From positions 6,851,127-6,915,126 of the forward strand of contig CM037464.1 in the NCBI GenBank assembly GCA_021014325.1: DNA of 64,000 nucleotides, read 5' to 3'. The notes beneath the pieces were generated by a model that was not told the origin of the DNA, ran no database searches, and worked only from the letters and a program-made list of their open reading frames with translations. Both the position numbers and the translations under genes were made by a program. Source of the DNA: Plazaster borealis. Taxonomy: Eukaryota; Echinodermata; Asteroidea; Forcipulatida; Labidiasteridae. This document shows, in pieces, positions 1 to 14,300 of the stretch. Within the stretch, counting starts at the first letter, position 1; each line of letters opens with the position of its first letter.

Positions 1-296
1 AACCTGTGAGAATTTTATTTCAAAAGGTGGTAGTGTTTTTGAGATATTGCCGAAAATCTGGAGCGGTCATGTCCGTAATCTGCAATTGAGATACACAATC
101 TGAGAAGCGCTTATCAGATTCAAATTTGTGGGGATAAAACGTGACATATTTTTCCATAACCGCAGTACTTCGTAGTGAGAAATTTCTCAAAATGCATTAT
201 ACTATCCAAAGCTGCTGTACTTCTTACCAAGTAAGTTTTTATTGCCATTAATTAGTCAAATTGCCAGTCATTACCAAACTTATACAGACCCTGTAA
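1..296 (+). mobile_element. TTAA-type MITE, family B, 5'-truncated by window edge
   Basis: Matches the 3' three quarters of the elements at 19354-19729 and 29664-30060 (shared words AACCTGTGA, GAGATATTGCCGAAAA, CTTACCAAGTAAGTTTTTAT, ending CAGACCCTGTAA). Confidence 0.75.
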
Positions 297-735
297 CCAC
301 TTTATGAGACCGGGCCCTCTCACCTCGCTAGATGATGATGAACGTCACTGATTGGTTGTCGAATGGGCATGAATTCAAGGAAGGTCACATGTTGCTAGAG
401 CTTTCCGGATTACAAAACAGACCCCTTTGAATTTAATATATACGCAGACATAACAAAAAACAACTTGCGCTCGAGAGACGGTGAAAGGCGTAGGCATGTA
501 GCGTGTCTGAAAGGAAGTCTGAACTGCTCCACTGTTTGATTGTCTGGTACCTGGTAGCAATTTTAGCAAGTATAAACATGAGGACCTTGGTTGGGTTTTC
601 AATGATTTCTGTATTGAGTTTTTAAAACACGTAACCCCTTGAGAGAAACAACAATTAACTGCTGCCCGAATGCAGACTTTTTGTTTGGGGCTGATCGTGG
701 TGGCGTGACGGACACGCGTTTGTGCGTCTGCTCTG
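297..735. other. Non-coding, nothing recognised
   Basis: No exon with a family match and no repeat boundary seen; lies inside or upstream of the SLC16-like gene. Confidence 0.4.
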
Positions 736-1540
736 CAGTAGAGCTATTGACAGCTACCTAGGCCCAATTTCAAAGAGCTGTGTAAACACAAAAAGTGGCT
801 AAGCACAACAAAATTATGCTTACCAGAATAAGGTGACCATCCTGCCAAAACTTAGACTTGGTTCCAAGTCTGTGGTCGTGGTTTTTAGTCGCTACATAGG
901 CACAATTTCAAAGAGCTGTGTAAGCATAAAAGGTGGCTAAGCACAACAAAACTATGCTTACCAGATTGATGGTTACCAGCCAAAACTCCAAGTCACTGCA
1001 GCAGAGCTATAGACCTTATGCACATGATGTCATAACAGTAGGGCGCCCTCGCCTAGAGGTCAAAAGGAGGTTGTTCATTGGCCAATCCTGTGCGCCGCGC
1101 GTACAAATCTGTGCGTTTCGATTGTTTCGTCATCGTTTTACCTCTAAGATGGCGGCTGGATGATGTCAATGCATAAGGTCCATTGACAGCTACCTAGGCA
1201 CAATTTCAAAGAGCTGTGTAAGCACAAAAAGTGGCTAAGCACAACAAAATTATGCTTACCAGAATAAGGTTACCAGCCAAAACTCCATGTCACTGCAGTA
1301 GAGCTATTGACAGCTGCCTAGGTCCAATTTCAAAGAGCTGCGTACGCACAAAAAGTGGCTAAGCACAACAAAATTATGCTTACCAGAATAAGGTGACCAG
1401 CAAAAATCCATGTCACTGCAGTAGAGCTATTGACAGCTGCCTAAGCCCAATTCCAAAGAGCTGCGTAAGCACATTAAGCACAACAAAATTATGCTTGCCA
1501 GAATAAGGTTACCAGCAAAAATCCCATGTCACATGCAGCA
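736..1540 (+). repeat. Tandem array of half-MITE units (5 units, 122-138 bp)
   Basis: Units start near 761, 899, 1198, 1320 and 1444. Each has CAATTTCAAAGAGCTG, GTGGCTAAGCACAACAAAA, TATGCTTACCAGAATAAGGT and CACTGCAGTAGAGCTATTG. The words match one arm of the palindromic elements at 16889-17119 and 27665-27854. The second-to-third interval is longer because a MITE is nested at 1011-1181. Confidence 0.8.
1011..1181 (+). mobile_element. Nested MITE with GACCTTATGCA ends
   Basis: Inverted ends AGACCTTATGCA and TGCATAAGGTC interrupt the array unit exactly between GAGCTAT and ATTGACAGC. The interior has GGGCGCCCTCG and AAGATGGCGGC, shared with 1599-1773 and 21393-21941. Confidence 0.75.
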
Positions 1541-1598
1541 TTTATTATAAAGTTCATATCACCAGTAGACCTATTGATGACATATAATAGAGATCAAT

Positions 1599-1773
1599 GA
1601 GTCTATGCACATGACGTCATCTGAGTATAGGGCGCCCTCGGCTAGAGGTCAAAAGAAGGTTGCTCATTGGCTATTCCTGAGCGCCGCGCGTATTCATATA
1701 TGTGCGTTTTCCCATTGTTGCATCATCGTTATACTTGTAAGATGGCGGCGTGATGACGCCATTGCATCAGGCC
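1599..1773 (+). mobile_element. Second copy of the GACCTTATGCA MITE
   Basis: Same interior words (TAGGGCGCCCTCG, AGAGGTCAAAAG, AAGATGGCGGCG) and end-proximal CATGACGTCATCTG and TGATGACGCCATTGCAT; the ends have decayed. Confidence 0.65.
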
Positions 1774-1936
1774 AATCCTCCAGAAATATATTCTCGACGG
1801 AAATACTGTCAAACACCACACAAATCACAAGTGCTTATTACGATTGCCGCAATGTCCTTAGGGTGTGAATTGCTTTGATCTTCCAAAAACCATGATGTAC
1901 TTCCCCCCTTGAGGTAAAATTTGCAATAATTTATAG

Positions 1937-2324
1937 TTCATGTTCTGAAACAGGGTTGATGGTATTCGCCCCATCGATGGAGAGTCTCCTTGAATCCATT
2001 GGCCTTGAAAACACGCTACGCATCTTTGCCGGCATTTTCCTCCTCATCAGCGTCTTCGCCTTCTCCTTTCGGCCATCCCCTGCCGAGAGGCGTAGGATGT
2101 CCGTCATCCAACTTCCCGGCAGGGACAGACTACCTTCGGATCCTGACCAGAAGGCGTTTCCCCCGGACCCTAATGAAGTGTACAAACCCCCCGTCCACCA
2201 GAAGAAGACGTTCAAGGAGTCCATGTCTGTCTATGCACATCTCCTCAGGTCGGCTGATATGTGGATCTTGGGTGCCATTAGTCTCGTCATATGCCTTGCA
2301 TCGACCTTTACGTATCTCAACATG
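1937..2324 (+). CDS. SLC16-like exon: TM5/6, central loop, TM7
   Basis: The frame reads GLMVFAPSMESLLESIGLEN, then a hydrophobic helix (LRIFAGIFLLISVFAF), a basic/proline-rich cytosolic loop (RPSPAERRR at its start) and a second helix (MWILGAISLVICLASTFTYL). The donor is ATG|gtaggt at 2325. Two acceptors keep the same frame: TAG at 1934-1936 (exon from 1937) and CAG at 1951-1953 (exon from 1954). I prefer the longer one because the family has Ser/Gly-rich residues just before the FAP motif, but 1954 is possible. This is the first exon in the window; earlier exons lie upstream. Confidence 0.82.
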
Positions 2325-5300
2325 GTAGGTACTCGTCTTTGTTTGTCCATTCCCCCCCCCCATCTACAGCTCCATCATACAACAGACATTCAAAACATTC
2401 AACCTGCCCTTTCCACGGTTGGCATTGATTCAAACAAGTCTTATTCATCAATCAACTATACATCAATCAAGCTCCACCACAATGCATAAACACAGCAAAC
2501 TGGAAAAAAAGGACAAATAACAATGTGGATAAACAACTTCCGGTATGGTTTACGGGTAGAGCCTTTGGTGCTTGAGAGTTGTTGAAAGGAAGAGGGGTGC
2601 TTCGACTGGGAAGGTGGGGGGGGGGAAACAAATAAAAAATGCAAAAACAAATGTTTTGACAATTATGACAGGCGTATCATCCCTGTCAGGAGCTTGTGCT
2701 TGAAAACAATGCTTGGACTTGCAATGTTTCGCTTGCTCCTTTATGTTCCCCCTCTTTTTCTGTCCACCCCAACCCTTTCACCTTTTTATTAGAAGGGGTG
2801 GGGTGTAAAAGTGCACCACCACTTTCAGGTTCACCCTCTTGATCTTCCAGTGACTCTACTTTGTAAATCTGCCAAGCAAAAAAGGAAATGGCTCCAGTTT
2901 CGGCAAGTGGTTATGCAACAGTGGTGGCAAAGACAATAGCAAATATTCTTGGACTCAATTAGCTTATGTGTTATCTTGGGGGACAGGAAAAAACAGCTTA
3001 GACAATCGATTTAAGTGTAGTCTTGTTTTCAGAATTATTAAGCCCTCGGTGTTTATCAGTTCACGTATACTGGTATCGGCGTGTGTTAATAACCAAACAA
3101 GACTATACTTTTGATATTCTGAAGAAGGAAATGGGGAGGGGTCGAGCGGGGCAGAACGCAAACGGTAACAAAAGCAGATTACTGGCTATGGTTGGAGATC
3201 ATGTCAGTTTGAGCATGGTAATTCTGTTCACAAATATTCGCTATTGATCGTCCAAAATAGGAACAAAAACATCTCACTTTTCCTCTATACATCACGGGGC
3301 ATCATGGAATATTCTTTATAGAAGTATGTTTCTGGAATTGACGATGAGTGTGGTATTTACATACTGTTTGGCTTTTTTTTTGCAAGGAGCAAGTTCTGGG
3401 ATATTATTTCCCGCCGAAATTTTCAACTACACAAAAAAACATCTTATCACTTTTGTTTCAGAAGCAACCTTCTAAATATGAGATTTGACATGGTGTTATC
3501 ACTATTAAGTTTGTGTTATTAGGCACAGTCGAAATAGACCTTGGGTAAAAAAAAGTTACTATGAAATCCAGACATCGATCCAAATCTTTAATTTATAATA
3601 AAGTTGAATGTCAACAGAGATTTATGTGCCGTCTATTGGTTTGGAGTGACCGGACATACAAGCCGAGTTTGTCTGTTGGTTTTTTGGGTTTTCCACATTT
3701 TGTGAGAATGAAATGGGGTGGGGGATGTGAACCTCCCCTTTTAAAAGTTCCACAACATCTCAATGGTGCCTTTTCCATAGTAGCTTTATGTTCCTGGTAG
3801 AAATATCCATAGATTTACTGTTGGTTTGGATGAGAGCAGTTGGGGAGTAACATTGTGTTTTGTCTATCAGCAAGTTGGCATGATGTCGATCTCTCTAAAT
3901 TATTAGTGACATTTGTTACCATTGGCACAATCGTAGGTATAGTAACAAGTGGAAAAAACAAGGGATAAGTTCTTATAATATTCACAATTTGGGAAGTAAT
4001 TTCAGTTCAACACTGAATGAGTTCGGAGGTTAGAGTATCAGTAGTCTCGTCTCAAGCCAGTGATCCATCTTTAGTCACATTCGATGCAGTCCGAAACAGT
4101 CGTACAAAATGCTGCTTCATTGTATTAGTTTTGAGAGAAGCACACATTTTTAGAAAAAAAATGCAAACAATGCCCACAAAACAGACGCCAACTTGTATTG
4201 CTTGTTGTGGTTTAATCGTTTGAAATGTCAATGTCAAGTTGGTGAATTGAAATGCCACTTTAATTTGAACACAATTATAGGATAAAAACCTGTTATTGAG
4301 ATGGGAATTTTTTCACAATCTCTAAAAAGACCAATGACGGCAGCTGATTGGACGTCAAGACGGACTTGAGCAACGAATAAACTCAAAATGGCTCCTGGTT
4401 GGCCGAAATGCCAATTGTCTTGATCTAAGCAAAAATGCCATGTCAGCATTGTTCAACATTGTCCTCAAACCCACAACTCTGGATAATTCCATAAGCAATT
4501 ACCATCACAGTTTTCCATCTATATTTTATGTCTTGTATATGTATTTCTGTTTTGGGTTTTACCCTTACACCGACGTGTGATAAGCATTGTATACTCTAGG
4601 TTAGTATAGTCAGTGCCTGCCAAGTACTCTATACTAAGGGGGAAAATTCACAGGAAAACTTCGGTGGGATTTTAACCCATGGCGCCCGTACTTTAAAGCC
4701 TGTCTTAATTAACCGCTAGACAAGTTGATGTTGTGTCGAGAGGTCAGTTTGAATTTTGTAATTAGCAGCGAGAATTGCATACAAACCAGTAGTTATTGGG
4801 GATATTTCCACAATATTTAGCGAATGATTGCCCTTATTTAGCAGAGCAAAATGCTACACAAATTGTATCAGTTGCTACTCAAAATCATTTGTTACTCAAT
4901 ATTGGCTTTCGGTGTGCACAAAATAAGTTCAGTCTAATTTTTTTGCTGCACAAAATTGCTGGACGAAATCGTTCCCTGATTAACGTTCTACTCTTACACT
5001 GATGTGTTACTATACAGTCATATGAAACAGTCTTTCGGCAATTGTACCAAAGTCCATTAATACAGAATGCAACATATTTGAAATGAAGCAGCTAAAACAG
5101 CCAAAACAAATATCAATACTTTAATAACTTTTGTTTTCTTGATATAGTGAAATTGATTTTTTCCACTAGGGTATGGAATTATCCAAGAGACAATAACTTT
5201 CATCTGAAGTTTTATCTGAAGTAACAATTCAAGCCTACAGAAAAATAATATTCGCATCTTTTGTAGAAATCTACCATTTGTTAATGCAAAAAGCAAGCAG

Positions 5301-8300
5301 GATTGACATGGAATTACTGTCTACACAATTTGTTAAAGCCTGAATGAGGACTGGTGTCTTTTTTCTTTCTCTCTGACGAATAATTCTATATAATGGAACA
5401 ATAGGCCTTTTGTAATTTACAAGGCGACTTTCACATTTGAATTTGTTTATATCCAGATTGTGGGAAAATTACTCTAAGTTTTATTTCTTCCCGAGTTTCC
5501 AATGCTCGTATAGCAGAAAGGTATTTAAAGGGAGTGTGTACTTTTGGTAATTACTCAAAAAAGGGAATGGCTATAAAAATTACTTGGTAAAGTGCAGTGG
5601 AGAGCTTTTGAGATTATAAAACATCGTTAGAAACGACCCCCTTTTTTGAAGTAATGTAGTTTTAGAGAAAGAGGTAAATTTGTCACCCCAAAATTTGAAT
5701 CTGACAAAGGCTTCAGGCATGAATGAAGCCTTTCTCAGGCATCTGAAAGCACACAATTCCATGCAACAAGGGTGTTTTTTTTCTGTCATTATTTTCTTGC
5801 AACTTCGATGACCAATTGAGCAGAAATTTTCACAGGTTTGTTATTTCATGCATATGTTGGGATACACCAAGTGAGAACACTGGTCTTTGACAATTACCAA
5901 AAGTATACCTTGCCTTTAAATTGAGTCATGGAAACCGAACTAGTAACTAACACAAGAATAACAGAGACTCTCAAATTGCAAGTCCAAGAAAAAAGGGTCC
6001 TGTTATGGTCCCATACGTAACGCACTATATCTTTAATTACCTAATCATCGTACAAGGACTAATGACGCGTAAATTCTTCTGGGTATGTTCCTGGCAGATG
6101 CCCAACATTAGAATAAAATCACTGCACTGAAATTAATGACTTTCTTAATTACTTCTCAGAGGGTTACTTGCTGAATGTTCCTTACGTAACTGCGCGAATT
6201 AGTCTTTGACTTGCGAAGTCAACGAAGTAATTATACCTTTAAGTTTTCACTATGGCAGCATAGTAAAAACTTTAAGGTGTAATTACTTCGTTGATTTTAG
6301 AGTATATTCATTCGAATCCTCAATCTTACAATAAATGCACTATATCCAACCAAGGGGAAAACAACAACAACTTAATCATGCTTTGTCCAAGATTTTGCAC
6401 TCGATAATATCAGGCTTATTTCGATTGCGGCAACCAAAATAAGCAACGGTGAGATGGGAGGGGGATTCAAACGGTATTCGCTCGACTTCGACAGTATTTC
6501 AAGCGGAAACGTTTCTTTGGAATATTGGTTTCAAGTTGAAGCTAATTTCAATGATGTACGAAGCAATGATTGTCTCTGTTCTTAAACAAGAGTTTTAAAT
6601 AATGACATTTCAAACCTAGATAATTATTTATATATGCATAGATTTAAATCACAAAACATCTAATTACTTACACCCCCCAAACAACAGCAACAGGAAACAG
6701 AAAAGACAAGAGTAAAATCATAGTAGAAATCATGGGAAAATATAATTAATGTTGCCATGCATATAACGAGTTCCGAGTTTCGTTTTATATAATAATTGTT
6801 CTGAAGTTTTACTGAATTGTTCCATTATAACAGTCAGGAGAAAACAAAAAGATGTTTGTTGTTATTCAGGTTTCACGTTTATTTAACCCCCCTACTATCT
6901 GTACCATTCTGTGACATCCATATGTTTTTGAATGTGATATTGTCAGAAGCAATAGACCCTTATCATGCTGCCACCATCTTGGTCATGTTCCCTGTATCCA
7001 ACAACAGTAATGATATGCTAAAATCCATAAAAAAATAAAAACATAAAATAAAAAATGAAACAGACCATTTCTTCTTCAAGCCTCGGTTTGGTTGCAATGA
7101 TTTGGATTGGAGAAAAATCAAGATGGCCGCACCATGATATAGGTCTGTATGGTATATTGCGGTGAATGCATCCACACAGTACATCTGTGCACAGTTGCTT
7201 CACCCTACACAATCCGTGCAGTTGACTGGTTACGATAGGTTGGTTAAGTCACTGGCAAATGTTTACAGAAAGTAGGAGGGTTGAGCAAGGGTCAGTAATC
7301 TCAGCTTCCCATAGAATGCTGACGTACTCTTACAGTACAATTATCTCAATATTGTCACAGTCCAATTCACCATGGAGTGAATTCCACTGGTTTCTGTACA
7401 TGAACCTCTTCCCGAAGAAGCCTTTTACGTTCGAAGAAATCTCTCAACTGAAAATTGCACAATCCAGGACTACATCCTGTTTCTAGGATTTCCTCATGTC
7501 AACTTAACTGCTCCAAAAAGAAAGAAAAGACTTCAGTCCATTCAGGAAAGGCGTGTGCAGAAATGGTGATGAAAATAATGTGAACGATCAGGTGTGTTTA
7601 GGCTCAAAGAGAATCAAGCAAGTGTTTAAAAGTGGACAATTTGAAGTTGCGCTATACAGCCGCTGTCGGATCAGCAATCTGTCGGGGGATAGTAACACCA
7701 TGTACATGAAATTTTGTCTTTATGAGTTGTGATGCTTGTGAAGAGAACCAGTGTGTGTAACAACTCGACGTTTCCATATACATGTACTCATCGAAACGTC
7801 TTGTTGGTACACCACAAGTTCTTCCAGAACCACCACATCTCAAGTTAAAAAGCTTTTGCTTTCATGGTGCATGGTGTTACTGCAAACCTTACAAGAAGAC
7901 CAAAGTTTTCTCAGCCGTGCAAAGTTTCAGTTCATGCCAATCTATTCAGGGTTGTTGATCTAAACCTATTGATCAATTTAGCCGTAACATCGTTGGGGCG
8001 AACCTCTGAAAGATGTTTTATAGTTCGTTCAGTCTGCATGAATTTGAACATTTTAATGGCTATTCTAAACATACCTGATTTTATTCGCCTGTAACCATAA
8101 AGTAGAGTGCATTCCGTGCTTACAACGTTTGACAGTTGAAATGCAAACAAGCTTTATTTTATAACAAAAGGAAATGTTCAGTCTTTTGTTGTTAGTTCTC
8201 CGGCCTAAAGCGCCATGTTGACAAAGTAAGTTCGTTACGGGTGTTGAAGTCAATGTTTGGGAGGGGGAGGGTAATGTTTGCGTTTACTTTGTGGCTTGTA

Positions 8301-11300
8301 GGTTGTAAGTGATGTTGAGTAATATCCTATGTTGGGGATAGGATAGCAAGAGACCGGTTCGATCTGGATCCTTGCTGGCAAACGAATACGGACAAAAATC
8401 CTGCTTTCTTTTTGCACACCAGTGTGAGTTTAATAGTGTACAAAGTCAGATAAGGCCGATGAGGGGATTTAAAAACAGTGTTGACATGGCATGTGCTACG
8501 ACTGTGAGAACAATGGCTCATTGCAGGGATGATGAAGACTCTCAAAAAGTATATAGTGCCAAAGGATTGTAAAGAAGGGTTCACAAAGGTTGAATAATTT
8601 TTTACTGCCAACATTTATTTGATATGATTTTTTTTATATAAAATTGTTTTATTTTTATTTTTTTGGTGTCAGAGCAAGCCGCGTGCATTGCCTGCGCTTT
8701 CATACTATGTGATCTAATTTTACGAACATGCACAGGTAAGCTTTCTGAAGTCCATTGGTTTAAGCGTGAAGACCAGTGCCTTCACGCTGAGCATGATGGG
8801 CGTCGGAGAGTTTGGGGGCACCGCACTGTCCACCCTTCTTGGTGACCGCATCCCCCTCCTAAAGGTGGAGATCCTTGCCATTGCTTGTGTGGTGGCTTCC
8901 GTCGCAACAGCCGCCATTACCGTGGTACACGTCTATACTGGAGTGCTAGTGGTCGTTATAGGTAAAATACAAATGAACACCAGGGATAATAATAAGTACA
9001 TGCGTCACAGAACAATGTGTTTGAATTGGATATTATGCATGGTGACTCTTATGTGTATTATTTACAAGAACCTTGTTTATATTGCTTGTAAACTTTGTTA
9101 TGGTTTCATCTTAACAAGCTGTGGAAATCTGATATGATTTTGTTTTTCTCTGGTGATTTACGCAATAAACTGTTGTTTAGAGGACTGCTGTGTTTATTCA
9201 CAAGTGCAGAAAGAGTATGATACACAAACCACCCAAAATGACTCAACTGCACTATATCGGTGCTATAATTCAGCTCTTAGTCTGCTGTTTGGGAATTTCA
9301 ATCGTTTATACAAAAAAGTCTGGGCCATGTGGCTTGTATAGTTGTAAGTTGAGTAATATCCTATGTTGGGATAGGATATAGCAAGAGACCGGTTCGATCT
9401 GGATCCTTGCTGGCAAACGAACCTGAAGTGCCACCGAGGGAACAAAATCATAACAACATTTCAAGTTACTTGGACTTTCCCCTACTCCCACATTATTATA
9501 TTTAATTTCAAAGTGGTTTGGGTTGGTGTCAATTTTTGATTCACTTTTATTGTTTCTTCTTTCAACTAAAACTCAAGCAGTTTCCTCTTAATATTCTCAC
9601 TTCGTTCTTTACTGCTGTTAATATTACTTTCAAAATCAATTATAGGCCTAAATATTAATCATAAATTCCGACATCCGCAATAACTAAAAAGATGTATACC
9701 CAAGAAAGAAAACAGTGAACAAATGTTTCAAGCAAATGCACTTAATGTTTCTCCGATTTATTTGAAAAAAGAAGAAGATATATTTATATAATAATAACTT
9801 GTCACGTGACATCTCGATTTTAAGTTGTCAGAGCGTGGGTTCGCGTCCCGGTCATGGCAATTGCGTCCTTGAGCAAGACACTTAACCATAATTGCTTTGT
9901 CCTTCGACCACAGTTGATCATGTCCTGTGTAATGCACGCAAAAGAACACAGTACACTTACGTCGTCAAAAAATTTACCCCGGTGTTTCGGGCACAGTTGG
10001 CTGCAGATAAAAAAAAAGGGGGGGGGGGCTTACTTTAATATGTCGGTCTTAAACTAGCTCTGCACCACCCGGTCATAAAAATTGTTATCCGTCGGGTCCG
10101 ATTAAGTGTTGTATAAGAACTGCATAATATTGACGATGTCATCTTTTGATCTAGCCTATTGATCGTTGTTGGGTTGTTGAGGTTGGGTCTTGCCTACCAA
10201 GTTTGTGGACAACACTTCTCTTAAAAGATATAGCAAGGGAGCAAGATCGTTTACAGTTTTACAAGATCGTGTCAGAAGGGCTTACAGCTGACTTTTTCAT
10301 TCAACTTCCTGATTGTATTTGCTTGGTTGGGATTTAATTAGCATGCAGAAATTTACTTCCGAAAGGTCAATAGGTTTGCCTTGAATTATACCTTTAGGTT
10401 CACAAAACATGTAAACTTTTCTGACACGTTTATTATTATTTCTTTTGGAACGAAAAAGCAAGGGATGAAAACTTCATATATATCGGAAAGTGATTCGATT
10501 TGGCCCTAATCAAGGTGGCACGGTCAAAATACATGCTCACGGATGCCATTGTCGACATTACCTTTGCTACCGACAATGCCTTTGCTGTCAACAATAGCTT
10601 TGCTGTCGACAGCCGCTATTACATCAAACTCCAAAGTTGTCTTTATTCAACCGAAGGACAAACAAGAAAAAAGGAAGAAAAAAAAAGAAAAGAAAAGTAA
10701 ATCACTGTGGGTGTGAGATCTCTGTTGGTTACTTTTTTGTTCACGAATTATTTGTGACTTTTTATTTATGAATCTCACACACTCAAAGACCAAAACATAC
10801 AACTCATCAGCAGAGAGTTTCATTCGAGTCAATACAACTCAAAATAAAGTGGAATTCGCTCTCTGTCGTGTAAGCCTTCCCTTCTCAAACACAATTGTTT
10901 ATGGCATATTTGGAAACTTAAGAAAGGAAAGACCGCCCCCTACCGCTCCTCGTATTACGAACCCATTGAAAAGACCGGTTTTGTTAGAGATAAGTGATAC
11001 GCCCCCACACGGTGCGCTGCCAACAAACCATTGATTGTTTCATAAATATAAATTCATACTCAACGAAGTTTGGGTGTCGAGAGCTATTTTGTTCGAAAAA
11101 GTATGCACGGAGAAATATTATCGCAGTAACTAATCATCCACATTTAAATTTGGTTAATCCTCAGTAACTGTGGTGAAAAAATCTTTCCTCTTTTCTTCTT
11201 GGGTATGCTGAACTTAACCGTGGAGGTATTTGTAGATATTGACTTATTTTAGTATGCAAAAACCAACCAACTTGCAAACAATTCAACTCACGTATTGCGA

Positions 11301-14300
11301 GAAGCTCGCATGTATGTACCTTGGAATCCACACGAAACTCATAATTGGGCCGATTACAGTATCTTTGTAAAATCCATCGGTGCTGACTGCACTCTTCAGA
11401 CCACAGCGTATGTGAATTTGTTGTTATTGCACACACGAACATCAATTATATCAAGTAATGTTGAGCTTTCAAATAGTTTTACCTTGCGAGTGGAGTCCTT
11501 GACTTTATGAAAGTGCACATATTAAAGGGACACGGGATTCGTGAATAACTTATTATTATTTCATTAAATCACGAGACACAAACCCTGGTTCCACATTTGC
11601 TGGAAATGTAATATGGAGCTACGGTTGCATAGGTACGGTGCTCCAGCAGTGCCATATCAATTTTCCAGATAACGAGATAACTAATCTCATCAAGGTCGAC
11701 GTATTGTATGGACAAGTCGCCCTGTTGTTGATAATTGATCTCGCCAGGACCACTTATTAAACTGAAGAGGTCGACTTGTCGTTACAAGTCGACTTTCTAT
11801 TGAAACTGAGGTCGACTTACAATATTAGGTTCAGTAAGGTGGCTCCTTGAATTCAGATAGGTCATTTTGGTGTAACAAATTATCGGGACGAGTCGACAAG
11901 GGGTATATTTAGCAGTCGAAACTGAACATAAGTCTCCATTATTTTGTGTTGTCTGTGCAATACCAATATTTAATACGATGGTTTTTCTTTCCTGTACAAA
12001 CAATAAAATATCACCGGTGTTTTTGTTTTACGCTTTAGGTCGTTAAGATGGTACTAGAGCGTTAATTACAATAGCAGAAAACACGGGACGTCTTGCTTTA
12101 TGATTGTAGCAAACTCAACTGACTAATAATGCTGCCCACCAAAATAAAAATGGCAAATAGCAAACTCTCCGCAACAGGTTTTGACAAAACTGTTTCTGAA
12201 AGTAATGCTTTGTGAATAGATTGTGGCATTTTTTTTAAAAGAAGAAAAACTAGTAACTCGTATCAAAATGTCACTGTAGAATTATGTACAATACATGTAT
12301 AGGAGGTAACTGCTGCTAGTATTATTATTAAATGATAGTAATAGTAACAATAACTATTATTATTAATACTATTATTATTATTTTATATTTCTGGTAATGA
12401 AACCAAAGAAGACTTACAAGTGAACTTTCACTGTATAGCTCGCAAGCCTGAGGAAACCTGTAAACAATGGTGCTTGCTATGTGAACCAGAAACACCAGGG
12501 TTAACCCCTACACTTCCACGATAAGTGTTCTGTGTTCTTTTACGTGCACAACCAATTTATAAATAATACATGTACATGTATATGTTCAGGTCTGTTCAAG
12601 CGACTGCACAATATTGCACACCGTTACGTTGTTGACTATGAAAATACCCGTATCCGAATTTCTCCAATGACGATACTAAAATATCTTTCTCTTCGGTTTC
12701 TCTCCCATACTCTGTGCGGTTTGAACCGGCCTGTAATTATTGTCAGTCACTGAAGGTCAGTGAATTAATTTTGTTGTTTACTGGTAGCTATTATTCCTAG
12801 GTATGAGCTATACGTGTAATAAAAGTGATGGAGGGAAGTCTATATTTCATTTATGTGTTTAAGTGATTATAGAATCGGGGAAGGAGGGGGCGTTCCCACA
12901 GATGAAAAAAAGGAAGATAATATTGTCCTAACTTATCTTAGTTAATTGTTGGAGGAGGAATTTAAGATGGCAAACGCCAACAGCATTTCCTCTTTATAAA
13001 TCGGATTGTGTTCGTAATTGGGAAGGATTTCTAAACGTTCATCATTTTTTTAAAAGGAGTGATCACTCCTTTAAAAACAAACATTTTGACAAATCAAATA
13101 GTTAGACAAAATGAAACATTTTGTTGTGAACGCGGACCTTTTCTGATTCTTATCACGTGTAGAGTAGTTAAGAACGCACCGGTGCTCATGGGTGCCCATT
13201 CAATTTGAGTTTGTGTTAATTAATTAGTTTTGTAATTAAACTTTATTTGGTGTAGAGTGTGTATAGTTATAATTAGGAATTTAACATTTTAATTGACAGA
13301 TAATTCGAGGTAAGTGGTTTTAAGTGTATTTCATATCATACAAACGAAACGAAAATATATAAATTTGCACTGTGTATGGATCTATGCATGATTGTTCTAT
13401 ACTCTTTCCACACACACACACACACACACATCCTTACGGATCCGGTTTGTGGGGTACTGCTATTGTTGTTCTATTATTCCCTTTTCTGAAGAATTCCCTT
13501 GTGGGGCCCAATTGTTCCTATTGAAATGACCTTGTGGGGTCAATTGTTCCATTGTTGTCAGGACCCCACATATGCCCTTCCGTGTGTCCACGCATGTTTG
13601 TAAATCCCGCTTACTGAGGACTTCTCTTTGTTCTCCCATTGTTTGGACAAAGGTTTTTTTAGCGACGTCCCCGTTGGGTTTGTACACGACAACGAAGCGA
13701 GGACGTCCTCGCTCTGTCAAGCACCCGGATCCCTTTTGTTAAAGTCCTCGGTTTGAATGGATAGACACGCTCACACACACACAAAATTTATGTGTGAACA
13801 CCTGCAATTGGAGATCCTCTATTGTCCCTAGTGCACCCCTCTTTTGTTTGTACTTTAATTTTATTGGAGACAGCTCCCATTTGGTTTTGTACACACTTTC
13901 CAAACCGGGGACCCTATAATATTGTCCCTGTTGTTATGGGTCCCGGGTTTGAATGTGTAAACCTACCCACAAGCATACCCACACACAATCTTACGGATCA
14001 CATGTTTTTGGGGTCCTGCTGATGTTGTTGTTTTATTTTATTCACTTTTCTGAACAAAGGAAAACTTTGTGGGGTCTATTGTACCATTGTGTAAAAGACA
14101 AGACCCCATAAGGGTCCTTTGTGATAGCAACCGTGGACCTACATGTACATGTATGTTTTCCCCTTTGTTACGGGATGTCATCGGTTTGAAATTGAATGTC
14201 ACAACAAATACACCCATAGGAAATGTCACTGGAGTTCGGCATTACTCACTTCCAAACTGGGTCCGGTGCGTGATGCATTCCAGGTTAATTCCATCCTTGA

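Larger units (their letters stand above)
5920..8290. other. SLC16-like intron 1, 3' half
   Basis: No coding signal. It holds a perfect-looking short hairpin (6220-6293) and a degenerate inverted repeat (7691-7881); otherwise nothing recognised. Confidence 0.45.

Noticed and set aside
1931..2363. Three other ORFs overlapping the first SLC16-like exon
   Set aside because: They are frame or strand shadows of the exon, whose own frame has the transmembrane pattern and splice sites.
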